The notes beneath the pieces were generated by a model. It worked only from the letters and a program-made list of their open reading frames with translations. It had not been told where the DNA came from and did no database searches. The translations under genes and the position numbers were made by a program. This document shows, in pieces, positions 11,478 through 19,887 of a DNA stretch of 64,000 bases (the first letter of the stretch is position 1; each line of letters opens with the position of its first letter). The DNA is from Hanleya hanleyi (taxonomy: Eukaryota > Mollusca > Polyplacophora > Lepidopleurida > Hanleyidae), in assembly GCA_036873755.1 (NCBI GenBank), contig JAVTVY010020318.1, positions 1 to 64,000 of the forward strand. The letters run 5' to 3'.

Positions 11478-11489
11478 CCTTTATATAGG
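11478..11489 (-). promoter_or_regulatory. TATA box upstream of membrane-protein gene
   Basis: CCTATATAAAGG on the minus strand lies about 29-40 bases upstream of the ATG at 11449. This is the strongest of the three TATA-like boxes, and it decides the start codon of the gene. Confidence 0.6.
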
Positions 11490-11524
11490 TGTGGACAAGT
11501 GTCAACTTCTTTATTAACTCTCAT

Positions 11525-11860
11525 ATGACTCTTTGTTTATGGGGAGTCTATTGTTCTGCCTAGACGCGTCTGTACTTGTCGAGAATTAAAGACAAAAGAA
11601 CAGGAAATAACAATAGAGCAGGTGTACTAACAATGATGCCAGAATCTAAAAATAGAACTGAGGTGATGCTCTATAAATAGAACTTACATATGAACACAGC
11701 GATTAATACATATGAAGTAACAAAACGGGGAGCATTACTTATTAAGTAACAAAAAATATTAAGTAAAAAAATAGGGAGCAACACATATTAAGTAACAAAA
11801 ACACAATTTTTGTGGCGTATTACATATAAGGAAGTTTTAGAACCCGCTAAACCCCCTCTA
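11525..11860. other. AT-rich spacer with 'attaagtaacaaaa' direct repeats
   Basis: The stretch 11700-11810 contains three or four copies of a 'tattaagtaacaaaa' motif separated by 'gggagca' words. It lies upstream of the relic's first gene. It could be remaining intergenic sequence of the element or host DNA; nothing codes here. Confidence 0.4.
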
Positions 11861-11869
11861 CTCATGATA

Positions 11870-12160
11870 CCTCCCAGGACGCATTCGGACCAAGGTTGGT
11901 CCATCTCTACACCAAATACCTTCCTGCACTGCCCCAAAATGACCACATTACTTACTACAACAACTGCGCATGCGCAAATTGACGCGACTTGCACTTAAAA
12001 ACACGCCATTCTGACTCAACCCCACACAAGCTTCACTTTGACACCTTCCACGACCCATTCGGACCCATAGCGGTACATCTCTACCCCCCACACCCCCCCA
12101 AAATGCCTGCTTTCTATACTACGGCCAGACTGCGCATGCGAATATTGAAAACGGACGAAC
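11870..12160. repeat. Two degenerate tandem units, about 171-bp period, with TGCGCATGCG cores
   Basis: The sequence 'acgcattcggaccaa..ggt.catctctac' followed by 'cccaaaatg' and 'ctgcgcatgcg.aa' appears at about 11878-11980 and again at about 12049-12150. Each unit ends in a TGCGCATGCG-type palindrome, resembling an NRF1 site. Confidence 0.5.
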
Positions 12161-12263
12161 CATTAGTCCAGTCGGATGCTCCTTCACGAGACCTTCAAAG
12201 ACCTCATACGATACCATAGGATCATTAGGGGCTCACCTAGGCCCCAAAACGTCCACCCAGTAT

Positions 12264-12616
12264 CGGACTATATGAGCCTACCCAGGCCTCGGTGAACTTT
12301 TTCCAAAAATTTCACGGTTTAGCTTCGAGACCCTTCCCATTGTGTTCTAAATGACGAGACGTGAAAAACAAATCCAAGCAACCCATATCACAATGAACGT
12401 GTGTGAATTTCCCAGGTTGGACCTATACCCCCATAGCCAGTATGGAGCTATATGAGGCTATATACAGGCCTACCCGGTACTTTTCCAAAAATTTCACCGC
12501 TTCGCTCCGGGGCCCTTCCCATTGTGATCTAAATGACGAGACGAGGAAAGCGAGACCCCACAAGCCATAGTAAAGCCCCTCTCCCCACAAAAAATTGACC
12601 ACCCCTCCCCCCCATA
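12264..12616. repeat. 170-180 bp repeat array, left part
   Basis: Units carry 'agccagtatggagctatatgaggctatata', 'ttttccaaaaatttcacc' and 'cttcccattgtgat.t'. They end in 'aattgaccacccctcccccccata'. The array continues at 14845 after the LINE insertion. Confidence 0.7.
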
Positions 12617-12882
12617 ATGTTAAAGAAAAGAGGGTTAAGTATCCGAAACGTCCCAAATGGTGGTCGGAAGAAATTGACAACGTAGTCCGACTTCGCGATG
12701 GGTGTGATCAAAAAAGTAACAGTGACACATACAAAGGGTTGAGAAATTGAGCACGTTTCCTTCAGCGCAAATCAAAAAGGGACTATTATGTAAATTTAAT
12801 TGAACAAAATAGCAAAACTAATCAATTTTGGACTCATCTTAAGGAAACATTACCCTCGTAAAATATATCTACCTCTGTATAT

Positions 12883-14613
12883 TTGGAAGAGGAAGGTGAA
12901 TTTTACTGGCAACCAGAGGATGTGGCTGAGAAATTCAATGAATTTTTCACAGAAATTGCTGCAAATTTAGTTCCGGATGATTTTTCGAGTGAAAATACAG
13001 AATGTCACGAAAAACTGAAATCTCACATACAGGATCACCTGCCTGAAGGGGTTAAATTTTCAATTCCTCCCCTTAATGTTAATGAAGTTAAAAAATCTCT
13101 TGAAAGTATAGATATTACCAAAGCTTCTGGAATTGACGGTATGAAACCGAAATTTTTGAAAATTGGTGCGGATGAAATATCCCCGTCGCTGACAAGAATA
13201 TTGAATGTTTGTATAAACCAAGGTACATTTCCGTCTCCATGGAAGATAGCGAAGGTAATACCTATTTTCAAGTCCGGATCAAAATCCAAGGTTGAAAATT
13301 ATAGGCCTGTGTCTGTCCTGCCAATTGTATCGAAGATACTGGAGAGACACATTCATCAACACTTTTATTCATACTTGACCGAATTTGATTTGTTGTTTGC
13401 TGGACAGTCGGGTTTTCGACCTGGACATTCGTGTCAAAGTACTTTGTTGAAACTTTTAGATCATTGGCGCTCTATGGTTGACAAGGGCAAACTAGTCGGA
13501 GCAGTCTTTATAGATCTGCGCAAGGCATTTGACCCTGTCGACCACAGAATCCTTCTTCAGAAAATTGAATATTATGGTTGTTCAAAAGGAACTTTAAATT
13601 TTTTCGATTCATATTTGCAAAATCGTAAACAAATGGTAACGGTCTGTGGAGCTTACAGCAATTCGCGTTCGGTGACTTGTGGAGTACCTCGGGGGTCTAT
13701 ATTAGGACCTTTGTTTTTTCTCATTTTCATTAATGATTTGCCGTTGTACTTAGATAATAACATCGATATGTATGCTGATGATTCCACGCTCTACACATCA
13801 GGTAATAGCATTGGTGAACTTGAAAATAGATTGTCTTTAGACCTCCAAAAGCTCTCAAATTGGTGTAGAGCTAACAGAATGTTAGTTAACGCTAAGAAAA
13901 CAAAAGTAATGCTATTCACGTCTCACCAAAAACGAGCCTACTTGCCCAAAAGTAATATTGATCTAACTTACAATAACGAACCCTTGGCCAAAACTGAAAA
14001 CGAAAAGCTTTTAGGAGTGTATCTAAACTGTAACTTTTCGTGGACCACACACGTTGATTATATTTGTGGAAAATTATCTAAAAAGTTGGCGCTATTCAGG
14101 CGTATTCGCCACTTATTGCCTTTGTGTGCCCGAAAAGCTTTTTATAACAGTTATATTTTACCTACTTTTGACTATTGTTGTATTGTTTGGGGAAATTGTG
14201 ACCATACCAATCTACTAAAACTATACAGGCTACAAAAACAAGCAGTGAGGCTGGTACAAGGTGCTGATCGTTATGATCACACTGCCCCAATTTTTAAGAA
14301 ATTAAGATGGCTTCCACTGAAGGATCGACTGAAATATCACACGGGGATACAAATGTATAAGATTTTTAACAAATTTTGTCCTAGTTATTTGTCTGATCTT
14401 TTTAGCCTATTCGGAAATTCTACTGTCCGTATTTTACGCTCAACGACAAAAAACAATTTGTGTCTGCCGAGGGCGAGAACTGAATTATTTAAGAAAAGTT
14501 TGTCGTACTCCGGAGCTGTTTTATGGAACGGACTATCCGTTGAAATACGAAGCGCCCCCTCGCTTAAGAGTTTTAAATCAAAGTATTATGAATATCTGGT
14601 ATCAAATATTTAA
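12883..14613 (+). CDS. Non-LTR retrotransposon reverse transcriptase (partial ORF2)
   Basis: This is an uninterrupted frame of 576 codons. The displayed first codon is TTG and follows an in-frame TAA at 12859, so it is a post-stop fragment rather than a true start. It holds the RT fingers ('VIPIFKSGSKSKVENYRPVS'), palm motif A (FIDLRKAFDPVDH, about residues 208-220, with the two aspartates), 'SGFRPGHSC', the GVPRGSILGP motif, and palm motif C (MYADD, about 296-300). A thumb region and the C-terminal 'GAVLWNGLSVEIRSAPSLKSFK' motif typical of CR1/Jockey-group elements follow. The usual Gln of GVPQG is Arg here (CGG), consistent with an A-to-G decay. The product would copy its own RNA at a nicked target. 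With no 5' end or endonuclease this copy is presumably inactive. Confidence 0.9.
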   Translation: MEEEGEFYWQPEDVAEKFNEFFTEIAANLVPDDFSSENTECHEKLKSHIQDHLPEGVKFSIPPLNVNEVKKSLESIDITKASGIDGMKPKFLKIGADEISPSLTRILNVCINQGTFPSPWKIAKVIPIFKSGSKSKVENYRPVSVLPIVSKILERHIHQHFYSYLTEFDLLFAGQSGFRPGHSCQSTLLKLLDHWRSMVDKGKLVGAVFIDLRKAFDPVDHRILLQKIEYYGCSKGTLNFFDSYLQNRKQMVTVCGAYSNSRSVTCGVPRGSILGPLFFLIFINDLPLYLDNNIDMYADDSTLYTSGNSIGELENRLSLDLQKLSNWCRANRMLVNAKKTKVMLFTSHQKRAYLPKSNIDLTYNNEPLAKTENEKLLGVYLNCNFSWTTHVDYICGKLSKKLALFRRIRHLLPLCARKAFYNSYILPTFDYCCIVWGNCDHTNLLKLYRLQKQAVRLVQGADRYDHTAPIFKKLRWLPLKDRLKYHTGIQMYKIFNKFCPSYLSDLFSLFGNSTVRILRSTTKNNLCLPRARTELFKKSLSYSGAVLWNGLSVEIRSAPSLKSFKSKYYEYLVSNI

Positions 14614-14818
14614 TCTGCTACATGCTTATTTTATAATGTGTTAAAACTAGTCAGTATTCAATTAGTCACATTCTTGCACGGATTTGTCATTCGTATTACT
14701 ATCATTATTTCATATATGTTTTTATGTTTGTCCTTGTCCATTATGTCTTGTATATATGCAGTCGATCCTGTGGAAGATCGGCCTTCTTGGCCGAACAGGT
14801 CATCGACTAAAAATAAAG

Positions 14819-14843
14819 TTTATTATTATTATTATTATTATTA
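14819..14843 (+). repeat. (TTA)n tail of the LINE
   Basis: About eight TTA units follow AATAAAGT directly and abut the CATA that restarts the flanking array. This is the simple-repeat 3' tail used by several LINE clades. Confidence 0.8.
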
Positions 14844-14844
14844 T

Positions 14845-15150
14845 CATAGCCAGTATGGAGCTATATGGGGCTATATACACGCCTACCCCGTGCTTTTCCA
14901 AAAATTTCACCGTTTCGCTCCGGGACCCCTCCCATTGTGATTTTCTTGACGAGAAGAGAAAATCGAGATCCCACAAACCATAGTAAAGCCCACAAAAAAA
15001 ATTGACCACCCCTCCCCCCATATAGTCAGTATGAGCTTATATACAGACCTACCCGGTACTTTTCCAAAAATTTCATCGCTTCGCTCCGGGATCCTTCCCA
15101 TTGTGATTTTCTTGGCGAGACGAGAAAAACGAGACCCCCCCTCATACAGG
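14845..15150. repeat. 170-180 bp repeat array, right part (two units)
   Basis: Units at 14845-15022 and 15023-15150 repeat 'agt.agtatg.agcttata', 'ttttccaaaaatttcatcgcttcgctccgg', 'cttcccattgtgattttctt' and 'gaccacccctcccccca'. Together with 12264-12616 they form one array split by the LINE. Confidence 0.75.
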
Positions 15151-16430
15151 CATTTTCCCGTATATTGCATAGTGTACAGGTAAAGGCCGTATTCCGCATT
15201 TTATTTTATTTATTTGTTATTTTCTGTGAAAACACCCGATTGACTGGATAGGCAGGCCCCGATAGGCCCGGGGACCAATATTACCCCCATGGGATAGGAT
15301 TGATAGGAGTTTTAGGGTAAAGTCAGTGTTCCGCTTTTTTCCGGAGAAATTTTACATGCACCCAACCATCTATAGCGGCCTAGAGTCCGTGTTCCGTTTT
15401 TTATTTCCGGGAGATGTTTTTACATGCACCCAGAGGTCAGAGGTCGCCAGGGGGCGCTTCCTATATTATAACATGGAAACAACGCCCCCTGGCGGATGCA
15501 AGAGTTACCTCCCCCGGCAAAATGGGGGTTTAAATCCCGTGACTATACTACTATGATGTATTGCCGGCATCATTGAAAACTGTTGACCGCTTCTCTCTTG
15601 CAGGAAACAAGCCTACTTTTATGTATACTATGATTGTCTTTTTGAATTTGGTGCTAATACTGTTATATGGAATAGGTCTTTGGATTATGGACGCGGATAT
15701 TCTCTAATGGACGATGGCTGAATTATGAATGACGGACCAGACGCTTGTAATCTACGGACATACATTTGTACACGGACATCCACGGACACAAAGAAGCAAG
15801 AACCATTTTAAAGTCCCCGGCCGCGTTGCGGCGGGGGTCAAAAAACGCAGGCTTGGGATACCGACATGCTAATTCAAAACAAGCGCGGTTAATGAAATGT
15901 ATGAGATTGTTTAATAGAGGCATCGACTGAAGAACTCATTCGAATGACGAACAAGCGTTCAATGAAACCAAATGGCCGAATTGAAAAAGGCGATCAGAGA
16001 ATGTAGCAGCATTTGAAATGAAGTTAGTGTTAAATGAAGCTTAAAGACTGCCTACTGCCAGCCTACAATTCAAATCCACTCGGTGTTACATACAGCCATC
16101 AAACTGCCTGCCTGCTGGCCTTTGTCATCATGTTGAAAGTCAGCTGAAATCAATGTTGCATTATCGGCTGACCAGGGAATAATACTGATTAAATAATACC
16201 AAAAGCTTATACATCTCATGTTGTATACCTGATGAATACATGTACATGTATGTAGCATGTTCTTGGTGTAAATTTATTTTTAGTTTGGTACAGGTAATTA
16301 TGTGTGCTGGTTTGTTAGTTTAATGATGCGACCTAGCTGTATGAAGAGTTATATTACGATATAATGAAAATCGTTTTAATGAAAATCGGTCATTCAAAAT
16401 AAGATGTATTTTCGTTTTATCCTAGCTTTA
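15151..16430. other. No gene; one dispersed repeat copy at about 15835-15955
   Basis: Nothing coding is supported. The stretch 15835-15955 ('gcaggcttgggataccgacatg', 'gaggcatcgactgaagaactc') recurs at 56178-56282 at roughly 85% identity in the same orientation, so it is a dispersed repeat. A 'gggggcgcttcc...gcgccccctggcgg' partial inverted pair lies near 15450-15495. Confidence 0.5.
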
Positions 16431-16439
16431 AAATTTTTG

Positions 16440-16730
16440 CTAATATTTATTGGATGTCCGCAAATCGTATGATGTGGGATGGAATGATTTAATAGCAAAA
16501 TTGAAGGAAAAATTTACTCCTTTATTTAAGGCGACACGAAATTCAAAACTAACGGGTTCGGTACTGCGGAGATTCCCCCGCCAATTATTTCATGTTATAC
16601 TTCTGATATAAAATATAGTTCATGCAAAAGCTTTAGGGTAAATCATATGATGTGGAATAGAATGACCAAAATTGAAGGAAATGTTGTCCTTCATTTAAGG
16701 CGACATGAAATTCAAAACTAACAGGGGTTT
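16440..16730. repeat. Two short tandem copies of a dispersed repeat
   Basis: The blocks 'aaatcgtatgatgtgggatggaatga', 'aaattgaaggaaa' and 'ttaaggcgaca.gaaattcaaaactaac' occur at about 16460-16560 and 16640-16725. A reverse-complement copy lies at about 59835-59990. Confidence 0.6.
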
Positions 16731-17265
16731 AGTAGAGGGTGGAGCTATGTACCAGGGGTTGGGGAGAGGGGCATATATCTCCAGGATGTAGTGGTTGAGT
16801 GCAATCAATGCAGTATCAGATATGCTATCTGAAAATATCAGCATATAGAGTTGGGCGAGGCTTAGTTTCGAGATACAGGATGGAGCTCTGTTCCGGGGGT
16901 GGGGGAAGAGGTGGATATATCCCCAGGGTGTAGTGGATGAGTGCAGCCAATGCTGCATCTGGTATGGTATCTGAAAATCAGGGCCGTAGCCAGGATTTAC
17001 TGAGAGGTGGTTCGTCATCACTTCAAAAGGGTACATCAGGGGGTTCTCTGTATGGGGAAAGGGGCAAATAGGGGGTTCGCTTCAGTGTTTGAAAAGGGCA
17101 TTTATAAGAGAAAAATATATATATGGTGATATACCCCAGGGTGTAGTGGAAGAGTCCAATCTATGCAGTATCAGATATGCTATCTGAAAATATCAGCATA
17201 TGGGGTCGGGCGAGGCTTAGTTTCGGAGATAGAGGGTGGGGCTCTGTTCCGAGGATGGGAAAGAG
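16731..17265. repeat. Tandem repeat, about 150-bp units with 'cccagggtgtagtgg' cores
   Basis: Three to four units share 'gagtgcaatcaatgcagtatcagatatgctatctgaaaatatcagcatat', 'gggcgaggcttagtttcg' and 'gggtggggctctgttcc'. A further unit lies at 18074-18260 and an inverted fragment at about 26090-26125. The second unit is interrupted at about 16979 by 'cagggccgtagccagg', which resembles a hAT-type terminal sequence. Confidence 0.65.
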
Positions 17266-17508
17266 GGGAGAGCCCCTTTTTGCCCGTAGATTGAAAATAC
17301 GAAAATTATGTAAGATATCAAACCTTTGTTTGCACTAAAATACGCTAAAATGCAGGAAATCGAGGATACAAATTTTAAATTTTCCAGTGAGGGCATGCCC
17401 CGGATCCCTAGAAATATTTGGCGTGCATTCCTGGAATGATGAAACCAGCAAAAAAAATTCTTTTGAGGGATCAGCGAACCCTAGGATTTCATGTAGAAAT
17501 AGGGCTGA

Positions 17509-18066
17509 GGATGGGTGGGGCATTATGATTGTACGCCTCTTGTGGGCACCTGATTGGGTAATAAACTATCTATCTATCTATCTATATTTATTCTTTACAA
17601 TTAATTTCAAAATAATATTTATAACTTTGTAATTGTGGATAAATAAGGTAACGGCACACCATATTTGAGTGTACTGCCGTGCAGAGGCAGCTTCTCTTCA
17701 TTTTTTCTCGGACAGTTGCCTCAGTTCCGAATTTTGTCCATTTCGGCTATCCGTAGATTTTCAGTTTGAAATCTTGCGCAATCATGGTGCAATCATGCGC
17801 AAAGAGCTATCAGTTGGATTGAGACCATACATTAAACAACCCGTTTATTTTGAAATCATTTCAACTGTAAATATTAGGGATTTATCAGCTGATTCAGGTT
17901 AAAGCGCCAGTTCAGATTGGAACTGACAGTCCGGGGAGTGTGTCTGTGTGTGTTGTTGTGGCGCGTACTGTTTGTTTACAACATGGCGGAGGGCGGCCAG
18001 TTGCTGGAAAGTTTGGAGGAGGGTGACTGCACTGAAAATCTCTAAGAACAGAGAGATGAGACAATA
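17509..18066 (+). repeat. Duplicated promoter-plus-exon-1 segment, upstream (dead) copy
   Basis: The segment matches 19338-19898 nearly base for base. It starts at GGATGGGTGGGGCATTATG, passes through an (ATCT)n microsatellite and runs to the end of exon 1. Differences include a few substitutions, a short indel before the ATG, one nonsense change and a four-base deletion at the splice donor. The 5' 90 bases ('gattgtacgcctcttgtggg...gtaataaa' followed by ATCT repeats) look like a LINE or SINE 3' tail. Confidence 0.9.
17983..18058 (+). pseudogene. Dead duplicate of RNF14-like exon 1
   Basis: The ATG at 17983 begins the same reading as the functional exon 1 (MAEGGQLLESLEEG...), but codon 21 is TAA (18043-18045) where the functional copy has CAA. 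The four bases GTGA that form the splice donor after GATGAG in the functional copy are missing (gatgag|acaataac instead of gatgag|gtga|acaataac). It can neither be translated past residue 20 nor spliced at the normal site. Sequence identity otherwise remains very high, so the duplication is recent or one copy is constrained. Confidence 0.88.
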
Positions 18067-18073
18067 ACAATGG

Positions 18074-18260
18074 AAGCGAGGCTTAGTTTCGGAGATAGAC
18101 GGCAGGACTCTGTTCCGAGGGTGGGGGCGAGGGGAGATGGGGATATACCCCCAGGGCTCAGTGAATGGGTGCAGTCAATGCAGCATCTGGTATGGTATCT
18201 GAAAATATCAGTATATATGGGGTCGGGCAAAGCTTAGTTTGCGTGATACATGGTAGAGCT
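18074..18260. repeat. Further unit of the 'cccagggtgtagtgg' repeat
   Basis: This unit carries 'gcgaggcttagtttcggagatagac', 'gactctgttccgagggtggg' and 'atctggtatggtatctgaaaatatcag', matching the units at 16731-17265. Confidence 0.6.
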
Positions 18261-19337
18261 CAAGCTTTTACCAAACCTCGAACACAAAACTTGTATCCTG
18301 GAATGTTGACGACGGACAACCAGCCTGCCAGCCAGACTACATCAATTCATAGGACGGCTATTGCTTCGCAATCCGTCCAAAAATGTTCAGGTAAACGAGG
18401 GGATTCACTTGGACTTGTGAAGATGACCACGCGGTGGAAGGACAAACACGCTTGCAACGCAGAATGTGAAATGCGCGCCAAATACCAGCTTTGCCCCCTA
18501 GCGACCGAAATTATCCGGAAGGAGTATAATGAATTTTCGGGCAGATTTCAGCGCTGGTTGCACCAATGACATCGACTCTCGTATAATACAAATTTTTAGT
18601 TACCCTCCGCCTCAAATCACTGATAATTAATGGTTATTGTACACGAAACAAACATATCAGGTTGGAAGAACAAACGGTAAAGAACAGAAATTTTGAAAAA
18701 TTCGAAAATTTGTCACAGATTCAGATTCAGATTCGTTTATTGGCGCAAACACAAATCACATTGGTTAAGGCCAGTAACAGTATACATGAACAAGTGTATG
18801 ATTTTACATGGCTCAACAGAGGCTCGAATTGTTTTCAATTATTTCAAAAACTGGTACATGTCAATCTGCCTGTACAGAATATCAACTGACTCTCCTGTCG
18901 AAGCTTTGTATTACAAATTTAGCAAATACTCTGGTGATTTTAAAACTATCACATTTTAAAAGTTTGGTGAACAATATACGAGAATGATACTCTGAATTGG
19001 GGACGGTCAGACCCAATTCACATATCGCAGGTTGAAGATGAATATCTGGGATTGTAACAGAGAAAAAAATGCTAATTTCGCTACATAATTTTGTGATTTA
19101 TTCTTTTAAAGTCTCCACATTTTTATCTGTTTGACTATCAACACCGTAGACCATTTTCTGACTCAGACCATGGTACATACAATTTTGAGGGGTTTTTTTC
19201 ATATATTTCCTTAGACAAATGCCACTGTGACATAATATTCTTACATTACTGTAGATTGACCCCTACACTACATATATTTTTAATGCTTTATTTTGTTGTT
19301 AATTGAATGTTGTTAAATTTAATCATGCCAATCATTG
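18261..19337. other. No gene recognised between the duplicated segments
   Basis: A 134-codon open frame (18165-18569) includes the preceding repeat and has no domain I can name. The stretch 18715-18960 has short 'cagattcag' direct repeats. Nothing further is supported. Confidence 0.4.
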
Positions 19338-19809
19338 GGATGGGTGGGGCATTATGATTGTACGCCTCTTGTGGGCACCTGATTGGGTAATAAACTATCT
19401 ATCTATCTATCTATATTTATTCTTTACAATTAATTTCAAAATAATATTTATAACTTTGTAATTGTGGATAAATAAGGTAAGGGCACACCATATTTGAGTG
19501 TACTGCGGTGCAGAGGCAGCTTCTCTTCATTTTTTTCACGGTCAATTGCCTCAGTTCCGAATTTTGTCCATTTCGGCTATCCGTAGATTTTCAGTTTGAA
19601 ATCTTGCGCAATCATGGTGCAATCATGCGCAAAGAGCTATCAGTTGGATTGAGACCATACATTAAACAACCCGTTTATTTTGAAATCATTTCAACTGTAA
19701 ATATTAGAGATTTATCAGCTGATTCAGGTTAAAGCGCCAGTTCAGATTGGAACTGACAGTCCGAGTGTGTCTGTGTGTGTTGTTGTGGCGCGTACTGTTT
19801 GTTTACAAC
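19338..19809 (+). promoter_or_regulatory. Putative promoter region of the RNF14-like gene
   Basis: This is the functional copy of the duplicated segment. No TATA box lies within 100 bases of the start codon. The last 70 bases have a GT-rich run and 'gtggcgcgtactg', fitting a TATA-less housekeeping promoter. The exact start site cannot be read, and a very short leader is suggested by the TISU-like element over the ATG. Confidence 0.5.
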
Positions 19810-19817
19810 ATGGCGGA
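19806..19817 (+). promoter_or_regulatory. TISU-like element over the start codon
   Basis: CAACATGGCGGA matches the TISU consensus (SAASATGGCGGC) at 11 of 12 positions. In vertebrates TISU works both as a YY1-type promoter element and as a start-codon context for mRNAs with very short leaders. Its use in a mollusc is inference. The same element is intact in the dead copy at 17983. Confidence 0.55.
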
Positions 19818-19887
19818 GGGCGGCCAGTTGCTGGAAAGTTTGGAGGAGGGTGATTGCACTGAAAATCTCCAAGAACAGAGAGATGAG
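19810..19887 (+). CDS. RNF14: RNF14-like exon 1 (residues 1-26)
   Basis: The exon starts at ATGGCGGAGGG and ends GATGAG|gtgaac in phase 0. It encodes a short acidic leader (MAEGGQLLESLEEGD...) ahead of the RWD domain. The frame stays open into the intron for about 30 codons, but the next exon's RWD start in the same phase makes splicing at 19887 the better reading. Confidence 0.8.

Larger units (their letters stand above)
9602..11489 (-). mobile_element. Polinton/Maverick-like virus relic: three-gene morphogenesis block
   Basis: Three genes lie head to tail on the minus strand: a small membrane protein (11449 down to 10988), a penton-like or accessory structural protein (10942 to 10202) and a major-capsid-like protein (10194 to about 9602, truncated). 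Each is preceded by a TATA box. Spacing is tight: 45 bases between the first and second, 7 between the second and third. No integrase, DNA polymerase, protease, ATPase or terminal inverted repeat is visible, so this is a fragment. The lesions are an in-frame TGA in gene 1, an in-frame TAA in gene 2, a frameshift in gene 3, and loss of the rest of gene 3. The assignment rests on motif recall for F54H12.2-like capsid proteins. Confidence 0.65.
12617..14844 (+). mobile_element. 5'-truncated LINE (CR1/Jockey-like) inserted in a repeat array
   Basis: The element is delimited by the host array: 'cccccata' at 12609-12616 precedes it and 'catagccagtatgg' from 14845 resumes the repeat, leaving CATA on both sides as a probable target-site duplication. 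It starts inside the region between endonuclease and RT (a '...PKWWSEEIDNVVRLRDG' reading around 12645-12700), continues through the RT gene, has a 200-base 3' region and ends in (TTA)n at 14819-14843 after AATAAAG. At least two stops (near 12745 and at 12859-12861) disrupt its upstream part. It has no 5' end, so it was a truncated insertion. Confidence 0.85.
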
